Below are positions 12,924 through 24,796 of a stretch of 64,000 nt of DNA, piece after piece. Location of the stretch: contig OZ004586.1 in the NCBI GenBank assembly GCA_963924555.1, forward strand, positions 3,120,501 through 3,184,500, in the 5' to 3' direction. The notes beneath the pieces are model-generated. The model was not told the DNA's origin. It was given only the letters and a program-made list of their open reading frames with translations, and did no database searches. This stretch comes from Crambe crambe. Its lineage: Eukaryota; Porifera; Demospongiae; Poecilosclerida; Crambeidae. A program made the position numbers and the translations under genes. How positions within the stretch are numbered: the first letter of the stretch is position 1; every line of letters begins with the position of its first letter.

Positions 12924-13351
12924 GTCATCATCAAACAACTTACGTATTTCAGATTCAAACGCTATACAATCTACTCAGAAATGACTGCATGCAAATTTAG
13001 AAATTGCTGTAAAAGGATACATAGCTACTGCTTTGTCTTCTGCTCTTCATACTTGAATCCTAGCATATTGAAGGTGTTGCTGACTGCAGGGGGTAAGTAT
13101 TCTGGAGTTATGAAAGAAAATATTAAATAGCTACTACTCCAATGGAGCATCCATGCCATCCCTACTTAGAAAGTACTATCGTACTCTGATAATTGTTAAT
13201 AATGTATCTGATAACTAATAATTTCTATAAAAATATTATATTCTACCTACAAATAGGTTACATAATATGTATAGACTCACTCACCTTGACTGCACACAGA
13301 CATGAGAGTGGACACAAGTCCAAGCAGAACTAACACGCCATTCAACATCAT
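9273..13351 (-). CDS. Receptor C: near-identical tandem copy of receptor B
   Basis: Exons (minus) 13285-13351, 11755-12015, 11396-11704, 11027-11329, 10473-10760, 10074-10415, 9727-9868 and 9273-9375 give 604 codons plus stop with no internal stops. It has the same order as B: signal peptide, five FN3 domains, stalk, membrane helix, tail ending in YDSI. Differences from B are few. One is a perfect 15-bp duplication near 11098 that repeats the residues RVAGV at the end of FN3-3. Others are scattered substitutions (for example Met to Ile in the MVRQ motif of FN3-1, Ser to Arg in FN3-4). The very low divergence points to recent duplication or ongoing gene conversion. The 5-residue insertion lies in the G-strand region and may disturb that domain. 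Confidence 0.85.
12016..13284 (-). repeat. Intron 1 of receptor C: copy of the two hairpin elements
   Basis: Hairpins at about 12337-12635 and 12641-13196, with the longest (ATC)n run of the three copies at 12858-12933. Sequence is closer to the A copy than to the B copy. No coding content is seen apart from the microsatellite-derived Ile run. Confidence 0.75.
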
Positions 13352-14568
13352 TACTAGCCTAGCTAGCTATACCACACACCATGCATGGATGCATAAGCTA
13401 GCATACTGCTAATACTGCTATGTCTAGAAAGCTGTTTTGTTCCCAGAGAGATAACATTTGGAAAACATGAAGCAAGCTACTTATACTGGTATGTAGAGTT
13501 AAGTGAAGTATGTGTGTACATATGTACTGCACACTAGATTATTGTCCCAATATACACACAAAAAAATTGGGACAAAATTGTGTGCAGTAAACACTTTCAT
13601 TTTTACAGTGTATAGTAATCAGAGACATTTGGAAAACATGAAGCAAAACTATACTGCAAGAAATTCATGTTTATAATAATTAATTTATTATTGATTTTTG
13701 GTTTTTTACAGCTTATAATAATTACATGTACATGGTAATTAATTTCATTTGATTAGTTGATGAACATGACCATGAATAATTTAAACTATGTAACTGAGAA
13801 GTGATTTTCATCTGACCATCATCTGCAGCAGAGATCACTAAATTAGCTTTAATCTCAATTCTGATAATACTATTAGCTACCAAGATGGTAAAAAAAAATG
13901 CTTAATTGTAGCTAATGATGTCATTACAAAAATTACTACACGAAGGAACAGGATCATGTGATGTAAATGTGAATGAGCAAGATGCTAGTATTATGAAACC
14001 AACTGTCTCAAGGAGTTTAACTCCAACTGATGCACTGCCAGCAGGTGGTGATATGGGAGCTGGTACTTTTATAGATGAATACCAAAAAAATTGGGATGCC
14101 CCTAAATCTAACCAGGAGAGGCATGAATGACTGTCACCCAGCAGGCATTCAAAAAAAGAGACTTCTTATGCATCTTCAAGTGAGTCAACTAAAAAATTGT
14201 ATTGCCTCTTTGAATATTTTCTCATAAGGAGATTAGTCATGATAGAAGCTATTATTTCTTTATAATCACAATGACAGCTGACTTTTTATAAACAAAAGAT
14301 CATTCCAGAATGATGGTTACTGTTATGACCACTTATACTCGATCAATCTCAAAATAACTTTTGGCTATAATAGCAAACAACAAGGAAACTCAAAAACCAC
14401 ATGCAGAACGTGTCAAATTATAAAGACTTGTAGCTATTTGTATGAGCTTACAAAAATGCCAATTAACAGTGAAAAATCCAATGATAGCACTAAAATATTA
14501 TTATATATAGTCACCAATGCATTTATTTATAATTAAGTGTATACAAACATGCACATTGTAGCTCCTTT
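13352..14568. other. Spacer between receptors C and D
   Basis: Third near-identical copy of the array spacer. One base deletion near 13962 opens a 71-codon plus-strand frame (13915-14130) over the stalk-exon relic; the other copies lack it, so it is not judged a gene. Confidence 0.6.
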
Positions 14569-17480
14569 TCAAATACTATCGTATACTTTTTCTGATGTTT
14601 GTGGCATTTGTGTAGTCATTACATGTCCATATGCTGCACAAGCATCCATTTCCATTCCATCAGCAGGACCTCTGTGTAAATAAACAAGAAATACAACAGT
14701 CTATTGATCAATATTGGCTACATTGAGACTTCCTTAACTCTAAAATTAATAATTATTTTGTGGGCAAAATCTTAGCTAATACAGTATGTAGGTGATATTC
14801 GTTCAAAATTAATTTTAACATGTGTACACATAGCTAAAAGCCATAATAGCTGCATGGTTACATATTTTTATAGTATAAACAAAGATTTCGACAAGAAACC
14901 ATAACAGATAGATGGTTATAGCTAGCTACATTTTTAAATCGATGGCCTAACCTTAGCTACATGGTTAGCTTACTTAGGACCTGACATTTTAAAATCTCAC
15001 TCTTTATTTCCTTTCTGGTGATGGTTGCACATAGAGTACATAATGAAGTTGATAACAGTGGAGAGTAAGACAGTCAAGAGAAAGGTGAGTACGAATGTAA
15101 CAGCAACTCCAATGGATAAGTCCCTCCTACATGTAACACCTGTAAAGAGAAAATGATCAGCTGTAACATCACTCTTATAGTGGAACCTAAATTTGTGGTC
15201 ACATGTGTCAAGTTTTTTTAAGGTGACTGTTATACAGTAAGCAGGTTCCCTCAGATATTGTAGGTATATAGCTAAATGAGATGGTGTATAGCTATACTAT
15301 GCATGATAGCTAATTGTATGACTTACGTACATATAATGGTACTGGTTGTAGTTGCAATTGACATAGTTGTAGGAGGTATTACTGGTCTTACTGCATCTGA
15401 CCTTTCCCCCATAATAACTTCTCCATTTATTTCAGCTGTAGCAGCTACCTGGAACTGGTAATTTATGATGTTTGATTCAGTCAAATTTCCAATAACAACC
15501 GAGTTCACAGAGCTGAGAACAATGATGGATTCATCGACCTCTGTCTCATTATTGTCTGTCACATTGATAAAGACTTAGTAGTAAACCATGTAGTAGATAA
15601 TCATAGGGTTGTTAATACTCTCCCAGGAAACTCTGACTGAGGAATCAGACATAAACTCCACCTGTACATTCATCACTTTGGCTAATGAGAGAAAATGACA
15701 TAATAATAGTGATGATTCTGGTACGTATATTGACTCACCTGGTGCTTCAGAGGTAATCTGATCAGATAAATTAGCAGGTTCTCCTCGACCTATTCTTGTG
15801 TATGCAGTGACTGTAATATCAGAGACTCTTGTTTGTGGAGTCAATGATGGGATAGTGAATGTAGTTCTCAAGTCTGAGGTCTTGACTCTGATAATATTGT
15901 CACCATTGACTGTGTAAGTGACTTCATAACTGATGATGACTCCATTAGGTTCTTGAGGTGGACTCCAAGTGAGTACAGTGGAAGTGAACTTTGGAGTTCC
16001 AGCGAGGTTAGACACAGGACCAGGAGCTACACATAAAAGACACTAAGACTGTTGTTACAGTTATGGCTATGATTACTTTCTTCTTCAGTCAGAATACTGG
16101 TTACATTAGAAAAGGGTCCAGTGCCATTGTCATTGACTCCAGCAACTCTGAAGGTGTAGTTTGTGTAAGGAGTGAGTCCACTAACTATGAAGGTCCTATT
16201 TACCACCACACCAGGGATCAGAGCCCCTCCCACTTCTTGGAATTCCACTGTGTAGCTAGTGATTGGACCATTGCGTTCAATGCATCTGATTTGTGTCCAG
16301 GACACACTAACACTTCTGGAGGTGGCAGAGGAAATATTGACGTGTGGGGAAGCAGTAGGTGCTGCGGCTGAATAAACAATTAGCATAAATGTTTAATTTC
16401 AGTGTATGGTCATAGCTACCAGCTGCCTTTGTAGTGAACTCTACAGTTGGTGTCAGAGTAGCAGTGAATCCACTTGGTAATGTAACAATAATGGTTACAT
16501 TGTAAATACTGAATTCCTGTAGGTTAGTGAACTCCACTGTGGAAATACCAGTGGTCATTTTGGACTTATCATCCTCAACCACTTGACGAAACTGCCTTGT
16601 ACCAGTTACTCGTCTCAGTTCTACTCTATACTCATCCATCGGGAGACTGAATGGAGGCTGGGTCCAGGATATGATCACAGACGTGGCAGTCAGTGATGAG
16701 AAAGTGATATCTATTGGCCTGCTGAAATCTGATAGAACACTCATTAGTTACTGATTGTACATAATAAGTTACATTTCCTCACCTCTTACAGTGCCACTCA
16801 CAGGTCCTACTACGATTGGAGTCCCATAAAGTGCAACCAGCCAATAACTAACTGTAGTACCAGGTGGCTGTCCTACTTCACGACTAGATGCTGTAAATGC
16901 TGCTCTTATGCCAACACTGAAGTCTGTAGGTCTTGTGTCACCTGTTGTTATTAGGTATCCCCCACTAGGAGGATTGGGTGGTGGTGTCCAGGAGACTCTC
17001 ACTCTATTTATCCCAATCTGTCTAACCATGAGGTCAGTAGGAGCTTGTTCTGCATGTAAGTTAACACACCCATCTTAATAGGATCGTTAGCTAACACACA
17101 CCCATTTTTAGTGTACATTCCCAATCCCAAATTCCATGATTAAATGATACCGTGAATACTAGCTAGCTATAGCACCATTATTATTATGCATGCATGCAGT
17201 AGCTATAGTGACATACGTAGCTAGCTCACATATTATGATAGCTACACATAGCATTCTCCAAATAAAAAGATCATAATGTTGAAGAATAATATTAATCTTC
17301 CAAGACAGTTGTTCTCTTCTCTTCTTTCAAGGATATATTTTGTTAGCATTCATTTACTAGCTAGCTAATATCAATAATCACATCTTGCTACCTACGTACA
17401 AATAGACCTCACTCACCTTGACTGCGCACAGGCATGAGAGTGGACATAACTCCAAACAGAACTAACACACCATTCAACAT
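14569..17480 (-). pseudogene. Receptor D: diverged FN3 receptor with an in-frame stop in FN3-5
   Basis: Exons (minus) 17417-17480, 16783-17049, 16420-16728, 16077-16361, 15739-16026, 15331-15681, 15001-15139 and 14569-14671 keep correct splice sites and phases across the whole gene. A 6-bp insertion relative to B in FN3-5 places a TAA at 15575-15577, directly after the residues MVYY. The expected product is therefore a secreted protein with four and a part FN3 domains and no membrane anchor, unless the stop is bypassed. The downstream stalk, membrane and tail exons are otherwise open. The 5' two thirds differ clearly from A-C, while the last exon and 3' flank are almost identical to B and C, so it is a mosaic. 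It may be a recent pseudogene or a natural soluble form. Confidence 0.7.
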
Positions 17481-19303
17481 GATTACTAGCCTAGCTAGTT
17501 ACTTCAAATCTAAAAAGCCAGTATAGCTACTTTAAGCTAGTATTAGTCCAAAAAGCTAGTATAAAAAGCTAGTATAAAGTCTAAAAAACTAGTATACTTC
17601 AAGTCTAAAAAGGCTTTTGTTTCTGTTTTGTTTCAGTCAGAGATATAACATTTGGAAAACATGAAGCAGGCTATAGCTACTGCATGTACGCTAGAAAGCT
17701 CTACATATTAATTTTTGTTTGGGAATTATAGTAATCAGAGACATTTGGAAAACATGAAGGGAAATTTTCTCTAAGTAGTATTAGACAATTTTATGAATAA
17801 TTTCCTTTGATGTAATGAGGCAACTAGCTACATCATGTAGTAACCCTGCAAGTGGTCAGGTATCTATGTGTCACAGTATAGAGACCTGTGGTGTCACATA
17901 GGACTATATAGCTACCAGTTTATACTATTGTCTAAGCTCCAGTGAGTGGCTAACTACTCTGTTTATAACATAGTCACTCACTGTGTGATCTAACCTACGT
18001 ATACAGAATTTGTCAATTCATGCTTACAATAATAATATGTATGTGATAATTAATTTTAGCTGATGAACATGACCATGAATAATAATTTTAATTTAATTAC
18101 AAAATATGTTAAATCTGATTGTCAGGTTCATGACCTAAACAAGACTTACCATACATGGTCATTTGACCTTTAAACCTTCTTGAAGGTTCTTTATGCATGC
18201 CATTTTTGTGAGGTATAAAACCCACACGATCCTGTTCTAATTTTTGTAATGACATCATAATATCAGGGTTTCATCTAAGGAGGGGGGCACAGGGGAAGCT
18301 TCCCCCCCCCCCCCCCCCCCCCCCCCCCAAGATATTGCCAAAAGAAAATTTTTTAGCTAGGACAAAAAATACTTCTGAGTAGTATAATTATTTTTAGGAT
18401 CCAACCATTCGAGAAATACTTCTAATAGATTTTAAGCATTTTTGGCTCCACACTCTCTGCAGGAGGGGGTACATCCCCCTCCCCCTCGCTGTGGCCTTTC
18501 AGCATGAGCTTTCCCTCCAAGGTGAAATTCAGGGCCTCTCAGCCAAAGTAAAGTGCTTGTCAAACTGCTATTGGGGACACCCTTCACAGTGATTTTCATC
18601 TGGCTATTATCTGCAGCAGCAGAGATCACCAAAATAACCAAAATGAAAAGTGTTTGGGGGGGGGGGGGGGGGGGGGGGGCTATATGAACCTGTAGCTAAT
18701 GACAGTATTTCATCTACTGTAATTGAGCAAGATGCTACTGTACACATAGTTATTATGTGTCAAGGAGTTTTACTCCCACTATAACTTACTCCCAACTGAT
18801 CCACTGCCAGCAAGTGGTGATGTGGGAGCTGTATATGTACTTTTTGTAGATGAGTACAATAAAAATTGCATGCCCCTAAATCTAGCTAAGCCAAGCATTA
18901 TTTCAGCTGATACAGTGTATGTGTCAGGGATTGTTTTGATATGAGACTGCACGAAGGAAAACTTTTGTTTTGCATTTGCTTATTAACTATTCATAAACTT
19001 ATTGTATTCATATATATCCAAGCTAGCTATACTGCTTAAATACTTAAGTGGAACATTTTTAATAAATGTATACTTACCCCTTAATGATTGACTTATGATC
19101 CCTACATAACAACTAGCTATTCTCAACTAGCACATCAATTTTTTTGTAAGGTTAATTCTATATTTTTCTGTATGAAGTTATAATAGTGAAGTGAGCTTAA
19201 ACTCAATGACAGGTCATAGGAAGAGCAGTAGGATTCAAAGGACAATCTGTAGGAAAAATAATTATAGGGAACAATAACTCCATAAAGTAGCTATGTAACT
19301 TAC
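17481..19303. other. Non-coding spacer with poly-C and poly-G tracts
   Basis: No gene is seen. It contains a 27-base C run (18302-18328) preceded by GGGGAAGCTTCCCC, a 24-base G run (18656-18679), and a diverged copy of the array spacer (about 18580-18860, including a stalk-exon relic near 18790-18830). Repeated AAAAAGCTAGTATA-like units occur at 17512-17610. Confidence 0.55.
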
Positions 19304-20188
19304 CAAGAAAAATAGGTTTAGACCAAGCACCATTAATGGATGCTGTCACAGCTCGCACCTGCCAAAAAAACACAAAAGAGGTACGTAGCTAACCCATGTC
19401 TCCTTCATTCTGTAGTATTTCATCTAAAATCACCATAAATTTTGCATTTCCACTCTTCAAATCTTCCTCCTTCACAGCATGAAAGAGTTCATCCCTGTTC
19501 TTTCTGACCACCAGCATGCTTTCATTTTTACCAGGAAGGGAAAAGGAGATGGTGTATCCAGTGATCACTCCATATGCTCTAGAGGGAGCCTACCACACAA
19601 TCAAAGAACGAAATGAAGTGACGTTTCGAGGAGCTTGTGCACCTAATGACAATGCCTCCTTTGTTCCCCTTCTGGATCCTGGTCACTCACTCCATTGTGC
19701 ACTGTCACTCTAATGGTGTAGTTGGTCAGAGGCCGCAGTCCTGGTACACTGTACTGCACTACAGAAGAGTCCTTAATGAAAGAGTTGCGGTTATGACGTG
19801 TGAAATTCTCATGGATGTCAGGGTTGCTATGGTAGATATTATAGTGATAATCGTCCCTTCCCTTAATTAAGGGTCGATCACATCTGACAGTGATGGTGTT
19901 GACTCTGGTTCTTGGATGATACACTCTCAAGTTGCGACATGCAGATGGTGGTCCTGGAGTGAAGAAGAAACTAACCACTAAAGAAACTAACCACTACACT
20001 TGTAACCTGGCTACTCTGAAGCTTACTTGTGCAGGAGACGTGAATAGTCTCCAGGAGATTTCTGTAGTAACCTTGGAGACACATACAGACATGGCTATTT
20101 TGGGAAGTACTGATACTGTTTGGGGGGCAAGGTCTACAAATGATGGCTCTATTGGAGGTCTCAGCGAAATAGGAACCAATAGGACAGT
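19304..20188 (-). pseudogene. Eph-type receptor fragment: cysteine-rich module plus two FN3 domains
   Basis: The exon at 20027-20188 reads CPIGSYFAETSN, then CRPCPPNS, CMCLQGYYR and SCT. This matches the Cys-rich (GCC2/GCC3-type) region of Eph receptors just before their FN3 domains. Its donor joins in phase to an exon starting at 19953 (PPSACRNLRVY, LRPLTNYTIRV), the first FN3. A second FN3 begins near 19610 (APRNVTSFRSLIVW) but meets a TAG right after its Trp. A one-base frame change precedes it, so it is probably broken. A last small exon at 19304-19358 supplies the end of that FN3 (VRAVTASINGAWSK). No ligand-binding, membrane or kinase part is nearby. It is read as an isolated fragment of a sponge Eph-like receptor tyrosine kinase gene. 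Confidence 0.6.
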
Positions 20189-20478
20189 CTGAAAAGGCAA
20201 GAGTTGCATTACAGTAGCTATAGCATAATGTTAGCTATGTACAATTATTTATAGAGATGATCATAAAAAAAATTAAGGAACAAGGATGAAGTCGATATTA
20301 AAGAAGAATGGAGTGGAATGTGGGTACCTCACCTTGCCCAAAAATTTGAATCTCACCCATTCACCAACTCAGTCATTCCACCTTCATTTATTTCAATAAA
20401 TGGGTTATTTTTTTCCATTAGCTACTAGCAACATGTAGCTAATGCTACAATTAACTACGTATTATGATTATTAATTAC

Positions 20479-20734
20479 AGTGGTGGATCCAGGATTTTTA
20501 AAAAGGGGGGGTACATAAATGTAGACTTATGACCAAAATATCCGCGCACTTGCGCACGAAAATTTTTTTTACCCGGCTTTGGCTAACCACACCCTTTTTA
20601 GGGAAACTGCGCCCACTTGATGATTAGCCAGTCTGCAGCTAACTTGCAAACTGTCATGCACCACTGTAAGTGGCCACACCAAAAAGGGGGGGGGGGCATG
20701 TGCCTGAAATGCCCACTCCTAGATCCACCACTGA
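20479..20734. mobile_element. Small non-autonomous TIR element
   Basis: Ends CAGTGGTGGATCCAGGA and TCCTAGATCCACCACTG are inverted repeats of about 15 bp. AATTA is present on both outer sides as a possible target duplication. The interior has G-rich runs and no frame. Terminal CAG..CTG is hAT-like, but 8-bp target duplications are not seen. Confidence 0.7.
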
Positions 20735-20747
20735 ATTAGCTACATAC

Positions 20748-21699
20748 TTTCTTCTTCTGTCAGAATACTGGTTACATTAGTAAAGGGTTCCAGTGCCAGC
20801 ATCATTGATTCCAGCAACTCTGAAGGTGTAGTTTGTGAAAGGAGTGAGTCCACTAGCTGTGAAGGTCCTATTCCCCACGAAACGACGGATTAGAATCCCT
20901 CCCACTTTTTTGGAATTCCACTATATAGCTAGTGATTGGACCATTGCGTTCAATGCAGCTGATCTGTGTCCAAAACACACTGATACTTCTGGAGGTTGTG
21001 GAGAAACTGTTTATGTGTGGAGAAGCTGTAGGTGCTGAAAAAAAGAGGAAGAAGAAGTTATTGCTATGTAAGTAACTGCTGTAGCTAATTGTGCATTGCC
21101 ATACCAGCTGCCTTTGAATTCTACAGTTGGTATCAGAGTAGCACTGAATCCACTTTGTAATATAGCAGTAATTGTTACATTGTAAATACTGAATTCCTGC
21201 AGGTTACTAAAGTTCACAGTGGAAATACCAGTGGTCATCTTGGATTTATACTCCTCAATCATTGTACACAACTGCCTTGCATCAGTTACTTGTCTCAGTT
21301 CTACTCTATACTCATCCATGGAGAGACTGAATGGAGGCTGGGTCCAGGAGATGGTCACAGATGTGGCAGTTAGTGATGAGAAAGTGATACTTATTGGCCT
21401 GCTGAAATCTGATGGAACACTCATTAGTTACTGATTGTACATAAAAAGTTACATTTCCTCACCTCTTACAGTGCCACTCACAGGTCCTACTACTATTGGA
21501 GTCTCATAAAGTGTAACCAGCCAATAATTACTTGTACCAGGTTGCTGTTCTACATCACGACTAGATGCTGTAGATGTTACTGATATGCCAGCACCAAAGT
21601 CTAAAGTTGTTGTTATTCGGTATCCCTCACTAGGAGGATTGGGTGGTGGTGTCCAGGAGACTCTCACTGTATTTATCCCAACTTGACTAGGAGCTTGTT
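20748..21699 (-). pseudogene. Relic E: FN3-1, -2 and -3 exons of the receptor family
   Basis: Exons at about 21463-21699, 21105-21408 and 20748-21034 align with FN3-1 to FN3-3 of receptors B and D (SQVGINTVRVSW, SMDEYRVELRQ, CIERNGPITSY). Two lesions are visible. A 5-base loss before the FN3-2 donor turns VEFTTKAAG into VEFKG and shifts phase. A frame change in FN3-3 near 20880 (FVGNRT instead of VVNRT) follows a shifted stretch. No signal exon, FN3-4, FN3-5 or membrane exon is attached. It is a dead partial copy; FN3-1 keeps an otherwise open frame. Confidence 0.7.
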
Positions 21700-23094
21700 C
21701 TGTTGAATGTAATAACATACTCATACTTTCAACCACATTATTTTTAACATGATACAAAAAATTTGAGTGCGCTAGCACTCTCTAAGTAGGGATGGCAGGT
21801 CAAAGGTCATAGGACCGTATAAACTAAAAACTCTTCTTTCTCTTCTACCCTTACTCTACAGGTTCTCAGAAGGCTACAGTGAGCTACACAGTAGAGAGAA
21901 GAATGTTCAAACATCTAAAATTCATTCGCTAACATAAGAAAAAAATGATATCTAAAATTGACTTTTGTTCTGATTATTTATTTTAGCTAGCTAGCAGATT
22001 CCCTCCAACCTGTGAAGTGACTTCAGGCTCCCATTTTTGCTAGCTAAGCTAGCTCTTCAGTTTAATCGTTTAGCTAGCTATCTATTCTGGTCAGGTGGTG
22101 CTGTTCCAGCCACTCTCAGTATAGATGCTCATCCTACATTGCTGTATGTAGTCTGCTCACTTCACCATGCCAGTGTGTGCGCCTCCAACCTGATTTCAAC
22201 CCATTTCAATTGTTAATAATGCTATTAATTTCAGTAAAAATATTGAGGAATCGGTATGGTTGGAGGCTCTGCCATGCACATTATTTAGATATTAAATAAT
22301 ACACCAATTTTGTTATAATAGCTAATCCTTGATCACAAGTGCTATGTACCTACAAAGAGGAAGATAAAAGATAGATTAAAAAGGTTGTTGTGAATTTCTA
22401 TATCTAATTACAAAGAAAAAGAATGGAAACAAGTGAGCGCAAAAAATTTCTTCTAAATAAAAAGTGAAGTAATAGTTTAGCTGCATTCCTATCACTCCTA
22501 GCCCCCTATTTTCAATAACCACACCTATATCCTACTTCTCTCCCCCTACGTGATCCCTTACCCACGTACCCACAGCAATATTACAAAGCTACTATTCCTA
22601 CTTCACTCCTACGCCTCCTAATTTCAATAGCCACACCCATTTAGGAGGCCTAAGAGTGAAGTAGGAATAGTAGTTTTATAATATTGCTGTGGCCTGTAAT
22701 AAAATAATAGAGCATTACATCAAAAAAGATGATGAACAAGTAAAGGGAAAAAAATTATTCTAAATAAAAAAGAGAAGTAGGGATGGCTGTGTGCGATTCA
22801 AAAAAGTTCAGCAACAGCAGAGTGAACTTCTGTCAAGTAGCTAACCCCTTACCCATCACCAACTATGAGGTAACTATTCCTACTTCACTCCCTTAAATTA
22901 TATCTCATCATGGGAGTGAAGTAGGAATAGTTGGCTCGTAGTTGGTGATGGGTAAGGGGTTACTTGACTGAAGTTCACTCTGTTGTTGTTGAACTTTTTT
23001 GAACCGCACAGAGCCATCCCTACTTCTCTTTTTTATTTAGAATAAATATTTTTTTCCTTTACTTGTTAAATTACTTATGACTGTACTAAATATT
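21700..23094. repeat. Nested hairpin MITE-like elements
   Basis: No gene. Two inverted-repeat elements are clear. One spans about 22569-22692, with ends CCACAGCAATATTACAAAG and its complement. The other spans about 22692-23070, with ends AACAAGTAAAGGGAAAAAAA and its complement, followed inward by GAAGTAGGGATGGCT and AACTATTCCTACTTCACTCC arms. Both share the core TAGGAATAGT/CTACTTCACTC found in intron 1 of receptors A-C, so they belong to one family. A separate GTAGGGATGG motif is at 21786. Confidence 0.7.
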
Positions 23095-23483
23095 AAAACA
23101 GCCAATAGTATCAGGTCCCTGTCCTAGACGACTATATATAGATGCTGCAGATGCTACTGATATGTGATCTTCCAGCACTGGTCTTGTATCACCTGTTGTT
23201 CCCCTACTGGGAGTCAGGATTCTCTCAGTCTAATCATGAGGTCAGCAGGAGGTTGTTCTGCATGCATATCAAACCTATACTATACTGAATATTTGGTATC
23301 TGTATTCCTATTCCTCACGTTAGCAATGGTCAGTAGTGAAATGGACACATTTAACTGATTCATGCAATTATGGCAAATAGACTAGCTTATGGTATTTCTT
23401 ATACATAACTAATTACCTTGACTCTGTACAAATGAGAGAGTGGATCCAAGTCCAAGTGTTAGAAGTAGTACACTGTTCAACAT
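23095..23483 (-). pseudogene. Relic E2: signal exon and remnant FN3-1
   Basis: The signal exon 23417-23483 is intact (MLNSVLLLTLGLGSTLS, ending SQ and a GTAATT donor) and resembles the signal exons of J and G. The remnant at 23098-23263 keeps only scattered parts of FN3-1 (SQPIVSGTG-like DNA, the TDLM and QAPT region) with deletions in the Trp and proline-rich stretch. The frame cannot be followed. It may be the displaced 5' end of relic E, separated by the hairpin elements. Confidence 0.6.
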
Positions 23484-23566
23484 GATTGGCGAGCGAGCGA
23501 AGCCCCACACTAATTGGTCAAAATGGAAAATTGCGATATTTATATGTTACACGTAAGTCACTCAAA

Positions 23567-23592
23567 ATGCGCATGCGCCTACGCATGCGCAT
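23567..23592. promoter_or_regulatory. Paired GCGCATGCGC palindromes (NRF-1-like)
   Basis: Two palindromic TGCGCATGCGC-type sites lie next to each other, about 90 bp upstream of the plus-strand frame at 23678 and 84 bp from the minus-strand signal exon at 23483. This motif is the known NRF-1/alpha-Pal promoter site in animals. Binding here is inferred. Confidence 0.4.
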
Positions 23593-23677
23593 GAAATAGC
23601 TACTAAGCAACGTCATAATAAGCAATCATTTTCGTTAAGCTTGAAGTTAAAACACTATAATTATTGTAGCGAGTATT

Positions 23678-23993
23678 ATGGAACCCAGAGAACCAGAAAA
23701 CAAGCGAAGGAGGGCCCCAGAACACCCTCTAGAAACTGACCAGCAAAGAAGAGCGAGACCTCATGAAAGAAATGAAAGAGACAGAGCTAGAAGGAGAACA
23801 GAGTCAAAGGAACAGAGAAAAACAAGACTAGCAAAGAAATGCGACAGATAGAGCCAGGAGGAGGGAATGTACAGAGTCAGCAGAAGATAATGCTGCAAGA
23901 GCAGAGCAAATGAGAGCCAGAAGGAGAGCAGAGTCAGCAGAACACAGAGCTGCCAGATTAGAGCATATGAGGGCTCATTATTTGAGAGACTAG
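23678..23993 (+). pseudogene. Degenerate basic Arg/Glu repeat fragment, Helitron-type helicase N terminus suspected
   Basis: A plus-strand frame opens with MEPREPENKRRRAPEHP and runs to a TAG at 23849. An insertion of about 4 bases breaks the frame there. A later frame continues the same theme (RRRAESAEHRAARLEHMRAH) to a TAG at 23991. Repeats of RRxAESxExRxARLxxxR are typical of the N-terminal segments of Helitron/PIF1-helicase-like transposon proteins in invertebrates. That assignment rests on composition only; no helicase motif follows. It is a relic of a mobile element, or of another protein with a charged helical N terminus. Confidence 0.4.
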
Positions 23994-24796
23994 CTACTGA
24001 GTCTGAACAGGAGTGGTAGCCTGGGTTCAGAGAAGACACTCTAATGCTAACTGGGAATGCACCAAGTCAGTTAACAACCTGAATAGCTAGATATCGAAAG
24101 TCACTGTCGGGGCTATATAATCATAAGTGAGGGAGGAGCACATTGAAATGACCACTGGCTGCTTGCTCGCCCAACTAATGCTATATGAGCATCTCTAGTA
24201 ATCAATAGTCTACTCCTAACAACTACATACAAAGCAATTGAGGAATTAAAGGGAGCACACTAGTCAGTCTTCTTTTTTTAAAACCAACTTCAGTAGCTAT
24301 AGCTACATATAGTATGTAATAGCTACATGTTAGCTATTAGCTTTGTCTAGCTACAAACATATTTTAAATTCCGGGAACAGTGTTGTCGTATAACATTAAG
24401 AAATGGTTAATAAGTGATTCAAACAGGCTGTTGGTCAACTCCACCATGCAGGAGTTGGCTTTGGTCAGGACTTCTCTGCTGTGATACCATATGCAAGGCC
24501 ACATTTGGCTCTAACTATGTAGCTACATACTGTTTCAAATTTGTATACTTCAAGTATATAGTTGTGTCTCATTCATACTTGATTACTCATGGGCATGATC
24601 TAGATTTCCATAGAGAATTGTACATATTGGTACTGATAGATAATTATGGTACATTAAAGAAGGGTGCAGCGATTAACAGTGTCTATCATGAATACAGAGA
24701 TTGAAATAGTTCTAACTACATAAAAATGTACAGCTTTGTACATACATTATAAAATGATTGGCTGCAAGTAGCTATATAAAGCTAAAAATTATAGAT
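23994..24796. other. Spacer before the fibrinogen-like gene
   Basis: No gene is supported. A repeat at about 24434-24595 (starting CTCCACCATGCAGGAGTTGG, then GGCCACATTTG and TACTTCAAGTATATAG) recurs at about 43107-43260, so it is an interspersed element. The 96-codon plus-strand frame here is probably chance. Confidence 0.5.

Noticed and set aside
23761-24039. 92-codon minus-strand Leu/Ser-rich frame
   Set aside because: It is the reverse of an Arg/Glu-rich repetitive plus-strand fragment; hydrophobicity is a by-product of that composition.
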